A program made the position numbers and the translations under genes. The notes under the pieces are model-generated. The model was given only the letters and a program-made list of their open reading frames with translations, searched no databases and was not told where the DNA came from. 43,477 bases of DNA from Desulfuromonas sp. (GTDB lineage: Bacteria > Desulfobacterota > Desulfuromonadia > Desulfuromonadales > Desulfuromonadaceae), in assembly GCA_021162745.1 (NCBI GenBank), contig JAGGYC010000158.1:1-43477 (forward strand), in the 5' to 3' direction. Below, in pieces: positions 28,553-37,689 of this stretch; the stretch's first letter is position 1; each line of letters opens with the position of its first letter.

Positions 28553-29410
28553 TTATTTTTTCAGATAGGTAAGGCTGTACGGATTGATCGCGCGCCCCTG
28601 GTCACGGATTTCATAGTGCAGATGCGGGCCCGTTGAACGGCCGGTATTGCCCATGGTGCCGATAACATCACCGCGTGCAACCTGCTCGCCGCGCTTAACC
28701 ATAATTTTATCCAGATGTCCAAACACCGAGGTAAAGCGATCACCGTGGGAGATCTTGATCATTTTGCCATAACCAGACACCGAGCCACAACTGACCACCG
28801 TGCCACTGGCCGTCGCCTTCACTTTGGTACCGACATAATGGGCGATGTCAATACCGCTATGGAAGGCCGTCCGACCATTAAACGGGTCACGGCGGCGACC
28901 AAAACTGGACGACAGGTAGCCTTCGCAGGGCACCCCCAGCGGCACCTGTTCGATAATATCGATCAGTTGGCTGGAAAAGAGCAGCGCATCATCGGGACTA
29001 TCTACAGGAACTTCGATATAGGGGCCACCACTGCTTTCGCCGCTCTCATCTACCGGTAGTTCAATACCGACCTTATGCAGGATATCTTCAATCTGCGAGC
29101 TGCGCTCATTAAGATGGTTGACAGCGTTACTCAGCAACGCCTTCTTTTCCGACTGATAACGGTTGACCTCAGTCAACAATTCGCGGTTCTGGCTCGACAA
29201 CCAGTCCACTCTGCTTTCCAGATCGGCCACCCGCTGCTGACGACTATGCTGTTCCAACAACGAACTCACCGACACATACAGCGATGCCACCAGCACCAAC
29301 GCCAGCACTCCGACAGCGATCGCAGCACTGCGCATACGATTTTTGCGAACCACCAATGAACGAGATTGGCTGTTCTCGCCGGTTATAATAATGTGAATTT
29401 TCTTACCCAT
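28553..29410 (-). CDS. Membrane-anchored M23 (LytM-type) peptidase
   Basis: This 285-residue envelope protein has one N-terminal membrane helix (about 28-50), a coiled coil (about 50-112) and a C-terminal LytM domain (about 165-280). The zinc-site motifs are complete: HxxxD at H184-D188 (HSGID), and HxH at H263/H265 (GPHLHYE). It is therefore probably an active peptidoglycan endopeptidase rather than an inactive EnvC-like regulator. GGAGA lies about 8 bases before the ATG. It precedes the bactofilin gene, which probably localises it. Confidence 0.95.
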   Translation of the reverse strand: MGKKIHIIITGENSQSRSLVVRKNRMRSAAIAVGVLALVLVASLYVSVSSLLEQHSRQQRVADLESRVDWLSSQNRELLTEVNRYQSEKKALLSNAVNHLNERSSQIEDILHKVGIELPVDESGESSGGPYIEVPVDSPDDALLFSSQLIDIIEQVPLGVPCEGYLSSSFGRRRDPFNGRTAFHSGIDIAHYVGTKVKATASGTVVSCGSVSGYGKMIKISHGDRFTSVFGHLDKIMVKRGEQVARGDVIGTMGNTGRSTGPHLHYEIRDQGRAINPYSLTYLKK

Positions 29411-29565
29411 GAATCAATTCTCCAACCACGGATACTAAAGTGGAGGAGATGGCAACACCACTTAAATTTTATTAACATTCCCCGTCATTGATGAATCGAT
29501 GACGGCGGATCGCTGTCTTGCCGCACAAAGTGGCCTGGCGAACGATCAGATCAACCATGGTTCAC

Positions 29566-30452
29566 TTACTTAATAGGATCACTTTTTTTCTCTCGACGAC
29601 TCTTCAACGCCAACTTCAAAGCCATAATACGGCGGTAGGATTGATCGATACGAGCTTCGCTGATCTCTCCCTCTTCCACCAGCCGACGGATCACGGCAAT
29701 GGCACGCGGGACAATTTTTTCATCGTAGTCCAAGTTGTTACAGAACACCAACAAATCCACCCCCGCCTCCAGAGTCTTACGATTGCTGTTTCAAACCCGA
29801 AATGATCGACAATGGCCCCCATCTGCATATCGTCGGAGATCACCACACCGTCAAAACCCAATTCACCGCGCAGCAGACCGGTAATGACATTTTTGGACAG
29901 CGTCGCCGGATAGCAATCATCGAGGCGGGCGTTAAAGACATGGGCGGTCATGATCGCATCGACCCGGCCACCGGCAATGAGGCACCGATAGGGGATCAGT
30001 TCAGTTTCAGACCAGGTGGTGGTGATATCGGTAAATCCCTGATGCGAATCACTGCGCGAACTGCCATGACCGGGGAAATGCTTGAGGGTGGTCAATACGC
30101 CGAGCTGATGATGGGCGTCGATATAAGCCGCGGCCTGTGCCGAAACCTGGTTTGGATCCGCCGAGAAGCAACGTTCATACTTGGCGATCACCGGATTATC
30201 AGGGTTACTGCACAGATCCACCACTGGTGCCATGTTGAGGCCAATGCCGAGGTCCGCCAGTGTTGCCGCCAGACGGCGCTGGCGGATATCTTCAGCAATA
30301 AAGTGACTTTCGCTCACTGTCATGCCCCGAAACCCCACCATCAACATCTGGCCGATCTTCTCGTCCAGGCCAGGTTCCATCGCATGCGGCTTGCCAACGC
30401 AGCCTGAAATCAACAGTGCAGACAGCAGTAGCCACATCACCTCCCTCCGCAT
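29566..30452 (-). pseudogene. Broken glycoside hydrolase family 3 (NagZ-type) lipoprotein gene
   Basis: The reading frame starts with a lipoprotein signal (LLLSALLISGC). It contains GH3 N-acetylglucosaminidase blocks: KHFPGHGSSRSDSH, IMTAHVFNARLD, GFDGVVISDDMQMGA. Two lesions are visible. First, the segment after AEDIRQR jumps directly to LAATLADLGIGLNMAPVVDL, so roughly 70 residues normally present in this family, including the substrate-side IDQEGGRV region, are missing in frame. Second, near 29780 one base appears lost: after FETAIV the frame changes, and the correct continuation (LEAGVDLLVFCNNLDYD) is read in another frame to the stop at 29566. The start is 30452 or 30437. It is adjacent to a decayed transposase. 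Loss of function is very likely. Confidence 0.85.
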
Positions 30453-30507
30453 AGATCTAATCCCTTTTTCACTTATCATCTGCCAACATCTTTCTCTAGG
30501 AGACTGT

Positions 30508-31260
30508 CGGGCGACGCACCAAGGAGCTTTACGCCATGCTCGGCCCGGTACTGTTGCAGCAGATGGAGGGTTTGACTGATGAGGAGGCACTTCAGAAATT
30601 TACTTTCAACATCATGTGACAGTATGCGCTGAACATTACCGATCCTGCCGAGTTCAGTGCTTATGTCGCGCCTCGCACCCTCTGGACCATGCGCGATACG
30701 GTCGCTCGGCTGGGCTTGGATCAGGCGATCTTTGAAAATGTCAGCGATGCGCTGAAAAACCTCTTTGATCTCGACATGTCCAGGCAACGGCTGGACTCGG
30801 TTCATATTTTTCCCAATATGGCTTAGCTGGGGCGAATCCGGTTGTTCGTGAGAACGCTCCGGAAGTTTCTTGTTAATCTGAAACGTCATCATGATGAACT
30901 CCATGCTTCCCTTGAAGAGCTTGCGGCCCGCTACGAAAAAAGAAGGATGGCCAATTCGCGGTCAATCTGATTGCCCGGTGAAGCGAAAGAAAAACAGCGC
31001 CATCCTCGGCTATGAAACCAAGGCGCTCCGCTTGGCTCGGCGCAGAGCTACAGAGCAGACGGCTTCCTTCCGTGAAATTTATCACTATCGAGCCGGAATC
31101 GAAGCCACCAATTCGGATCTGGATCGTCATACCGGTATCAAGTAACTACGGGTCCGGGGAATAACGGCGGTGCGTATGGCGGCAACACTTAAAGCCACCG
31201 GTTTGAACATTCTGCGCGCAACTGCGTTCCAATTCAGAGGAAGAACCGTACGCGTAAGCT
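30508..31260 (+). pseudogene. Decayed DDE transposase (IS1182-like, tentative)
   Basis: Translation in shifting plus-strand frames gives ELYAMLGPVLLQQMEGLTDE, LNITDPAEFSAYV, TLWTMRDTVARLGLDQ, MSRQRLDSVHIFPNMA and FLVNLKRHHDELHASLEEL. After a gap come the C-terminal blocks EIYHYRAGIEATNSDLDRHT and LRVRGITAVRMAATLKATG. Stops interrupt at about 30618 and 30822, and the catalytic middle is largely missing. The order and content match a widespread transposase group whose family name I give tentatively. It is a dead remnant, and it lies at the 5' side of the broken NagZ-type gene. Confidence 0.75.
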
Positions 31261-31411
31261 GAAAAGCGTCATTGCGCTCCGTTTTTTGACGGTCGGAGCT
31301 CCTGAAGAGAGCTTTTAGCGCCCATGAAGACAAGTTTGTAAGACTTTACCGGGAAGACCGCCGATATCAGTTCGCGCCGGGCTTGATGGCCTGTGCACTT
31401 TTTGCGAGGCC
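31261..31411. repeat. Post-transposase region with collapsed palindromic element
   Basis: TTGATGGCCT (31383-31392) and AGGCCATCAA (31407-31416) form a perfect 10-bp inverted repeat around a 14-base loop that contains TTTTTGCG. These are the same end sequences as in the 3144-3297 element, but with the interior almost entirely gone. No gene is seen here. Confidence 0.55.
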
Positions 31412-31565
31412 ATCAAAACTAACCCACTGAGGTGGATCAAAATTGGCCGCCGGTGATAGGTCAATTTTCGATGCCGATTGACATTGCTTTCTACCAGCTT
31501 TTACCGGCGCTTTCAACATGACCCCGAATGTCTTGCCCTGCAGGTTCCCGCTCTTCAATCGCTAC
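31412..31565 (-). mobile_element. Remnant of an IS21-family end with istB tail
   Basis: On the minus strand a short frame (SGNLQGKTFGVM) resembles the C-terminal end of an IstB helper protein. It is followed by AATTTTGACC and AATTTTGATCC motifs, which resemble the repeated terminal motifs outside istB in IS21-family elements. The rest of the element is absent. The assignment is from memory of family patterns. Confidence 0.4.
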
Positions 31566-31697
31566 CGCCGAGAAACCCGAAAAAATCGGTAAAGATCAAC
31601 AGTGCTCTTGTTAGCACGTTACTTTGAGTTTGCTGATTGCCAATACTGGCAAGCATAGAAACAGGAACAATGCAACGTTAAGGAAATATTGCATTTA
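31566..31697. other. Gap between IS remnant and LPS kinase-like gene
   Basis: No gene is visible. A small palindrome, TTGCCA-ATAC-TGGCAA (31637-31652), is the only structure noticed. Together with 31261-31565 this makes a 437-base stretch without an intact gene. Confidence 0.4.
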
Positions 31698-32459
31698 TTA
31701 TGAATCTCGTTCTTTGGCAAAAAAGTTAACAATTTGCCGTATCTGTTTTTTATGCTGAACATCGAGCCGTGTAATGGCACTGTAGCGTTTATAAAAATTA
31801 AGCCGTTGACTACGTGTCAGAATCTTTCTGGCCACTTTATCTAAACACGCCAGATCTTTAATAAAACCGCGTCGTTTTAGCCAGCCGAAACGGCAACGAC
31901 CCAACGGACAGTCAAAGAAATAGACCTGCGGCTGTTCATCGGCACTAACAAGAATGTTGCGCCATTTGAGATCCCAGTGAACGAACCCCTGCTCGTGAAG
32001 CCTGCGGGTGTAGTCTGCACACTGACTCATTACCGCATCAAGCCAATAATGTTTTTGTAATTGTGGTGCGTTGTCGCGGGCCATGGTGCCCAAATCTTGA
32101 GCATTAACCAGCTCTTCAGTGATCAAGGCACCGAGACTAAACTGGCCTAAGCGGCACTTCTGCCCATAACCGACAAGACGAGGTGTTGGAATACCCAGTT
32201 GCGCAAAATAGAGCAAGTTCTCCCACTCGCCCCGAATTCGGCCACGACCGAGGTAACGGCGCACCCCTTTGCCATTGTATTTATAGACTTTGACATAATA
32301 ATTAGTGTCGTGAATACGGATCCGTTTGACATAGCTAATAGGATCACGGGAAATGATTTCACCCGAGTGATGAATCGTGTCATCCAGACTTCCAAAAGCG
32401 GATTGCTCATGGTCGCCACCCTGGAAATTCCAGAAGCTGACCCGTTTTTTTTGATCCAT
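31698..32459 (-). CDS. Lipopolysaccharide kinase-like protein (WaaP/Kdo kinase group)
   Basis: The 253-residue protein has a small-kinase fold: a candidate ATP-contacting lysine in YYVKVYK (about K57), the catalytic loop HWDLKWRNIL (D163, N168) and a metal-binding Asp in FFDCP (D183). This is the pattern of WaaP/InaA/KdkA-type kinases that phosphorylate heptose or Kdo of the LPS core. The protein is cytoplasmic. The ATG at 32459 follows AGGAG by 8 bases; a GTG at 32468 is too close to that site. No other LPS gene is nearby, so the sugar target is unknown. Confidence 0.85.
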   Translation of the reverse strand: MDQKKRVSFWNFQGGDHEQSAFGSLDDTIHHSGEIISRDPISYVKRIRIHDTNYYVKVYKYNGKGVRRYLGRGRIRGEWENLLYFAQLGIPTPRLVGYGQKCRLGQFSLGALITEELVNAQDLGTMARDNAPQLQKHYWLDAVMSQCADYTRRLHEQGFVHWDLKWRNILVSADEQPQVYFFDCPLGRCRFGWLKRRGFIKDLACLDKVARKILTRSQRLNFYKRYSAITRLDVQHKKQIRQIVNFFAKERDS

Positions 32460-32549
32460 TGAAGACACTCCTACAACAAAAAAAGGCAGATAATATCACA
32501 AACCGGCGATAAGGAGTGTGTTTCCTTTTTTCCGCTTATACCATCCGAT

Positions 32550-33065
32550 TTATCGTGACATAAGGCGACGCAGTGCGGCCTCGGCGTTAACCATCCGCGC
32601 CCGACCGACCCCTTCGACCTCTTCATAAGGGCGTTTGAGCCGGATAAGTTCTTCGAGATGATGCTGATAGAGCCGCTGGCGGTCGTATGGATTTTCCCGC
32701 AGCGGATCCGGTTCCCAGGGCAAATCCGGCTTGCAGATCAGATAAACATGGGATGATTCCCGTTCGACTCCCGTGCTGATTTCATCGGGACAAGATCCGA
32801 ACACCTCTTCAGCCCAGATTTTGTAATTGATGAGATCGGTATCAAAAATTCCGCACGGTACAGACAGAGGAACGGTTTCCAGTTGATAGTTCAGGTGCAA
32901 GCGGCTCAATTGTGTCAGCCGTTCAAGATCGTACTCCGGGCCATTCTCTTCCAGGTAATAACGGGCATATTCCAGCGCATAAGGGAGACCAAAAACGTCC
33001 GCCAAGTGTTGGGTAAGGGTACTTTTCCCTGATGATTCTGCACCGGTGATGACAATCCGCATCAT
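32550..33065 (-). CDS. NadR-like P-loop kinase (ribosylnicotinamide kinase type)
   Basis: The 171-residue protein resembles the C-terminal kinase domain of NadR. Walker A is GAESSGKST (8-16), with YALEYARYYLEENG after it and FDTDLINYKIWAEEVFG as the Walker B region. It lacks the adenylyltransferase and HTH domains of full NadR. It would phosphorylate nicotinamide riboside to NMN. The start ATG overlaps the pnuC stop (ATGA), so the two are translationally coupled; a second ATG follows immediately. The coupling to pnuC strongly supports the substrate. Confidence 0.88.
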   Translation of the reverse strand: MMRIVITGAESSGKSTLTQHLADVFGLPYALEYARYYLEENGPEYDLERLTQLSRLHLNYQLETVPLSVPCGIFDTDLINYKIWAEEVFGSCPDEISTGVERESSHVYLICKPDLPWEPDPLRENPYDRQRLYQHHLEELIRLKRPYEEVEGVGRARMVNAEAALRRLMSR

Positions 33066-33706
33066 ATTCCCCTGTCAGCAGCATGGGTGGATTTGTGCCA
33101 CTGGATCCAGCCATAGATACCCAGTACCAGGAACATGGCGTATTGAATGGAGTAGATGGGAGCCTCTTTGACCCAATAGATGTGGATGCCGAGCAGGTTA
33201 ACAATCAGCCAGCCCACCCAGTTTTCCATCCGTTTTTGAGCCTGAAGAAACTGGGCGATAAAATTCAGCACCGTCGTTGTCGAGTCGCGCCACAGCAGAG
33301 CAGGTGCAGGAATCCAGCTGACCTGATCAGCCAAGGCGGAAATGCCGAAGGCCCATCCGGCAATGCAGAATACTGCGGCAACAATAAGGAAGAGCTGCTT
33401 TTTACGCGGCAGCCAGACAGGAACAAAGGAGTCTTCCTGCCGAGCCCCGCCGCTGCGCGCCCAGAGAAGCCAGCAGTAGAGCTGAATCGGAATGTAGGCG
33501 AGGTAGAGAATGCCGTCGGAAACCAGTTGCCACTGGGTAAAGGCCAGCCAGGCCGAGATGACCGCCCAGAGTATCCCCAGCGGCCAGCCCAGAATGTTTT
33601 GCCGGGCGATTAGAAAAACGCCGAGAACAGCGCTCAGGGTGGCAATGATTTCCACCGGCGTTGTTCCCAGCAGTTGGAGCCATGGTATTGTTTCTAAGGA
33701 ATTCAT
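33062..33706 (-). CDS. pnuC: PnuC-family nicotinamide riboside transporter
   Basis: The 214-residue inner-membrane protein has about seven membrane helices and the PnuC features NILGWPLGILWAVISAW, WIQWHKS near the C-terminus and ENWVGWLIVNLLGI. PnuC proteins move nicotinamide riboside down its gradient, and uptake is driven by phosphorylation inside the cell, which the overlapping downstream kinase gene would provide. The ATG at 33706 was chosen over a GTG at 33712; the ribosome-binding site is weak in both cases (GAAG). No NiaR/NadR-type operator was recognised upstream. Confidence 0.92.
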   Translation of the reverse strand: MNSLETIPWLQLLGTTPVEIIATLSAVLGVFLIARQNILGWPLGILWAVISAWLAFTQWQLVSDGILYLAYIPIQLYCWLLWARSGGARQEDSFVPVWLPRKKQLFLIVAAVFCIAGWAFGISALADQVSWIPAPALLWRDSTTTVLNFIAQFLQAQKRMENWVGWLIVNLLGIHIYWVKEAPIYSIQYAMFLVLGIYGWIQWHKSTHAADRGI

Positions 33707-33739
33707 GATCACATCTTCGTTGTTAAGGTTACAGCCTGA

Positions 33740-34446
33740 TTAGAAAAACAAGACGACGAAAACACCCGACAGGGTTTCTGAATCAATGCCGTCACGAGCT
33801 TCATCACTGACCCCTTCGGAAAAGAGGAAAGAGGCGCTAACGCTGACCTGATCCATCACTGCGTAGTTGATCGCGGTACTGAGCTCATTGTAATCGCCGT
33901 ACGAGTAGTCACTGGGCTGATCAGAGCACCAAGGCTCAGGGTCAACGGCTGCGCCAGGGTGATGTTATGACCAATGGCCAAGGTATAAAACAAGCCATCC
34001 TCTTCGGCTTCATCCCAATCGTAATAGGCGATCAAGGTCGGACTGAGCGGGGTGTTCAGCCCCACTTTCAGATACAGTTCGTTGGTATCATCCCATTCAT
34101 CAAGCTGATAGTAGGCATTACCGACATTGAGGGAAACCAACTCACCAAGATCAAAGCCATAATCAATGGTGAAATCGTTCTCGTTCACCTCGCCGGATTG
34201 ATAACCTGCCCCATCATCGCTCTTCAGCTGCATATTGCTCCACCAGCTGAAGGTGAAGGCACCAGCATAGATGTCCACTCCGCCCTGAACTACCGGCTGA
34301 TCACCACTCAAGTCAAAACCATTACACCAGTATTTATCATAAACACCAAGATAGGCATCACCTGTTATCTCAACAGCGGCGCTTGCTGTTGCCCAGACGC
34401 CCACGGAAATCATCAATCCCACCAGAACAACACTAAACTTTTTCAT
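33740..34446 (-). pseudogene. Frameshifted outer-membrane porin-like gene (TorF-type)
   Basis: The gene begins with a signal peptide (MKKFSVVLVGLMISVGVWAT...ASA) and a barrel-like sequence (YLGVYDKYWCNGFDLSGDQPV, shorter blocks thereafter). After LSLGALISP the frame is lost at about 33905-33925, and the original frame runs on to a false stop at 33856. Reading one frame over restores the barrel: SDYSYGDYNELSTAINYAV, then FLFSEGVSDEA, ending VFVVLFF with the expected C-terminal Phe. The span, 707 bases, is not a multiple of three, consistent with one lost base. It may be a recent mutation or a sequencing error, because everything else is intact. Confidence 0.8.
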
Positions 34447-34786
34447 GCAAATTTTTCCTTCTTCCTTAACACGCTGCGAGCCCTATTTCTTACAACGAGC
34501 AACCGTATTGCAGAACAAAGCCAAAAATAAGAGGACCAATATAGCTGAGTGTTGTACCAGAATTGTATACAGGATTGAACGTTGAAATTGACAATGATGG
34601 TAATTGGCTGCGGAAAAGAGTCTCAGGCCGAGAGCCTTTCAATCACAGTTAATCCTTTCTTGCTTAAAAGTACTCAACTCCGAGCAAAGCAGAGCCACCT
34701 TTGACATTCATCTCCCCCCTGCTAAAGTCAAGGTATCATTAAAATTGCATGCGCTATCGTTGCCCCCGGAACTCAAGGGAGAAAAA
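34447..34786. other. Divergent intergenic region
   Basis: This 340-base gap separates the porin-like gene from the methyltransferase-like gene. It should hold both promoters. An open frame runs through part of it in phase with the downstream gene, but has no ribosome-binding site at its own starts. I see no repeat or RNA gene. Confidence 0.5.
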
Positions 34787-35305
34787 ATGACTAAAAATAA
34801 AAAGGGGATATGGAAGTTTTTTTTCTGGCCTGCGGTGTGGATAATGGTTTTTTTTGCCGCATCATTGCTGGACAAACAATACGATCGTTCCCCTTCCATG
34901 GGGCACTGGTCAATTCCAGTCGGCATTGCTGTTCTGCTCTGGGGTTTGACCGTTCACATCGTTGCAGGAAAGACCCTGAAAAAACGTGGTCACACGACAG
35001 GCCACAAGAGTATCTGGCCCGACCAACTGGTGACCAGCGGCATATATTCATGCATGAGACACCCCCAACATCTGGGACTTGCATTAATTCCTCTCGGAAT
35101 CGCATTGCTGCTTGGATCAATAACTGCCATATTTACTTCCGGGTGGGCAATACTGGCGGCTTCCTTGTTTGTAATAATCATTGAAGAGCCCGAATGCCAG
35201 GAAAAATTCAGTGACGAATATTTTCGCTACATGCAAAGGACGCCTCCTCTTTCGCTCAGCGTTAAATGCCTGGCAACAGGTTGGAAAGAACTGAAAAAAT
35301 TCTGA
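34787..35305 (+). CDS. Isoprenylcysteine methyltransferase-like membrane protein (ICMT/PEMT group)
   Basis: This 172-residue protein has about four or five membrane helices and the C-terminal signature of the ICMT/phospholipid-methyltransferase group: VTSGIYSCMRHPQHLGL, then EEPECQEKFSDEYFRYMQRTP. These motifs bind S-adenosylmethionine at the membrane face. Bacterial members methylate unknown small or lipid substrates, since prenylated proteins are generally absent. The ATG at 34787 follows AAGGGAG; the frame is open back to 34604 but without a good start. It stands alone on the plus strand. Confidence 0.85.
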   Translation: MTKNKKGIWKFFFWPAVWIMVFFAASLLDKQYDRSPSMGHWSIPVGIAVLLWGLTVHIVAGKTLKKRGHTTGHKSIWPDQLVTSGIYSCMRHPQHLGLALIPLGIALLLGSITAIFTSGWAILAASLFVIIIEEPECQEKFSDEYFRYMQRTPPLSLSVKCLATGWKELKKF

Positions 35306-35442
35306 GACATCACGGTTACCGTTGACAGATTACGCTACTCACTCCGACAATTCATCATTGCGCCATAAAAACAGCCACCCAAGAGCAGCCTTTTTCAAGT
35401 CAACAGCTGACGCGCCCCCTTCCAGAAACCGCTCGCCACGAT

Positions 35443-37146
35443 CTACACAAACAACGACACAACTTTGAATTTTTCGACATCCACCAAACCGTAGTCGGTG
35501 AGCTTGAGGGCAGGAATAACCGGCAGGGTCTGAAAACTCATGGCCATAAAGGGATCATGCAAACTGGAGCCCAGCGTTTTGGCGGCAACCAACAGTTCTT
35601 CCATCCCATCGCGCACCTGTTCAATAGACTGGTCGCTCATAAGACCGGCAATGGGCAAGGGCAGTTCAGCCAACACCTGTTTACCGTCAACAACGGCCAT
35701 ACCGCCCCCGCTTTCGGCAACGGTTTGAGCGGCAGTCAGCATATTTTCATCATCAACGCCAACCACAACAATATTGTGATGGTCGTGGGCCACAGAAGCG
35801 GCAATGGCTCCCCGTTTGAGACCAAAGCCCCGCACCAGCCCTTTGCCCATTTTGCCGGTCGCCATGTGGCGCTCAATGACAGCTATTTTCAGTAAATCTA
35901 GGTTAGGATCAGCCACGACGTTACCATCGTGGCTGGGGGTATCTTCGATGAGATGTTCGCTGATGAGTTGACCCGGAACGACCCCGATCACCCGGATGCG
36001 CTCGCCATCCGCCGCCATGCTGAAATCAATTTTACTCCAGTTGACGTTCATCGAACTGCGCAGCACTGTTTTTTGCACCGGTCGTTGCCAGGGAAATGCC
36101 TGACCATCCTGCGCCACCAGTTTTCCGCCCCGATAGACCATTTCAGCAACAGGTGCGTGCAGATCGGAAAAAACCATCAAATTGGCCCGGCGTCCGGGAC
36201 TGACAGCTCCCCGGCCATGCAGGTGAAAATATTCCGATGGATTAAGCGTCGCCATTCGGATCGCGGTAACGGGTGGAACCCCTTCGGAAATGGCGGTACG
36301 CACCATAAAATCGATGTGACCCTCTTTCAACAGATCAGACGGATGGCGGTCATCGGTACAAAAACAGATGCGGCGGGAATTTTCGGGCGTCACCAGCGGC
36401 AATAAAGGCTTCAGATTATGGGCGCTGGTCCCTTCGCGAATAAAAATATACATCCCCAGCCGTAGTTTTTCGCGAGCCTCTGCCACTGTGGTGCATTCAT
36501 GATCGCTACCAATACCGGCGTTGATGTAAGCGTTCAGGGCCTTGCCGCTCAAGCCGGGGCAATGTCCGTCTTTAACCCGGTTTTTAAACGAACGGATCTT
36601 GTTCAACATCCCCTCATCACCAGAAACCACGCCGGGGAAATTCATCACTTCGGCCAAGCCAAGGACGTACTTTTCCCGTTTTAACGCCTCCAGATTGTAC
36701 CATTCCAGCGAAGCGCCGGTGGTTTCCATGCGCGTGCTGGGGACACAACTTGGCGCATTAACGTACATACTGAGCGGGTTGTATTTAGCCATATCCAGCA
36801 TATAGTGGATGCCGTCCAGACCCAGCACGTTGGCGATTTCATGAGGATCGGTCACCACGGTGGTGGTGCCGTGCGGCACCACGGCCCGGGCAAATTCCGG
36901 CGGCGTCACCATGGCACTTTCAATGTGAACATGGCTGTCGATAAGGCCGGGAGCGACGTAACGACCTTCCAGATCCACCACCTCTGCCGCATCGTATCGC
37001 CCCATTCCGACAATACGGGAATGAGCAATAGCGATATCGGTTTCAATAATTTCACCGCTGAAAACATTGACCACTTTGCAGTTTTTCAGCAGGGTGTCAG
37101 CGGGTTCATCGCCGCGGGCAATTTTGATAATCCGGGCTAATTCCAT
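35443..37146 (-). CDS. ade: Adenine deaminase
   Basis: The 567-residue amidohydrolase converts adenine to hypoxanthine and ammonia for purine salvage. The metal-binding DSHVHIESAM (H72, H74) and the adjacent GTTTVVTDPHEIANVLG are characteristic, as are CFCTDDRHPSDLL and the C-terminal VAHDHHNIVVVGV. Length is normal for the Ade family. GGGGAG precedes the ATG. The zinc-ribbon protein gene ends 36 bases upstream on the same strand, so cotranscription is possible. No purine riboswitch-like structure was recognised. Confidence 0.97.
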   Translation of the reverse strand: MELARIIKIARGDEPADTLLKNCKVVNVFSGEIIETDIAIAHSRIVGMGRYDAAEVVDLEGRYVAPGLIDSHVHIESAMVTPPEFARAVVPHGTTTVVTDPHEIANVLGLDGIHYMLDMAKYNPLSMYVNAPSCVPSTRMETTGASLEWYNLEALKREKYVLGLAEVMNFPGVVSGDEGMLNKIRSFKNRVKDGHCPGLSGKALNAYINAGIGSDHECTTVAEAREKLRLGMYIFIREGTSAHNLKPLLPLVTPENSRRICFCTDDRHPSDLLKEGHIDFMVRTAISEGVPPVTAIRMATLNPSEYFHLHGRGAVSPGRRANLMVFSDLHAPVAEMVYRGGKLVAQDGQAFPWQRPVQKTVLRSSMNVNWSKIDFSMAADGERIRVIGVVPGQLISEHLIEDTPSHDGNVVADPNLDLLKIAVIERHMATGKMGKGLVRGFGLKRGAIAASVAHDHHNIVVVGVDDENMLTAAQTVAESGGGMAVVDGKQVLAELPLPIAGLMSDQSIEQVRDGMEELLVAAKTLGSSLHDPFMAMSFQTLPVIPALKLTDYGLVDVEKFKVVSLFV

Positions 37147-37182
37147 ACAAGGCTCCCCTGATGATTTAGTAACCCAGAGAAA

Positions 37183-37689
37183 TCAATAGCCCTTAGTGAA
37201 CAAAACGCCATTGCATTTGGGGCATGGCGGAACGTGCCCAGTTGCCTTGAGATGCACTTTCTGGCCACACTTCTGGCAAGTTAACGTGCCGGCGGATGTC
37301 ATCTCACCGGTTTTATAGGTAAGCGTCTCTTTTGTTTTATCACTCAGGGAATGTAGGGCATTGCTGGTCAATTCCAACGCCGCCGCCAGTGAGGAAAGTG
37401 CGCCTGCACCTAATCTGGACGGATTAAATACATCTTTGGCTTCTTCGCCCAGGTGTTGGGCTTCGGATATGGTCTGATCCAGATCGCGGGCAATGTATTG
37501 TTTCAACTCTTCCCCACGTTCCTCGCTGAACTCACCGAGGGCAGTCAATTGCTCGTGTGCTTTATCCAGTGCCTCCGACATGGCTTCACGCCCACGCGTC
37601 TTTCCTGCCAGATAATGTTCATTGAATTTCGCAGCAAACTTATCATACTGCTCTGCCAAGCTGCTCTTGTCATCATCGTTGTTTTTCAT
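37183..37689 (-). CDS. Zinc-ribbon protein with helical N-terminus (DUF1451-like)
   Basis: This 168-residue protein has a long charged helical N-terminal part (about 1-130) and a C-terminal zinc ribbon with two CxxC pairs, CQKCGQKVH and CPKCNGVLF. The layout and the GTLTCQKCGQ start match the DUF1451 group of uncharacterised proteins. No signal or membrane segment is apparent. GAGGAG lies upstream of the ATG. The gene precedes ade by 36 bases, but no functional link is evident. Confidence 0.85.
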   Translation of the reverse strand: MKNNDDDKSSLAEQYDKFAAKFNEHYLAGKTRGREAMSEALDKAHEQLTALGEFSEERGEELKQYIARDLDQTISEAQHLGEEAKDVFNPSRLGAGALSSLAAALELTSNALHSLSDKTKETLTYKTGEMTSAGTLTCQKCGQKVHLKATGHVPPCPKCNGVLFTKGY

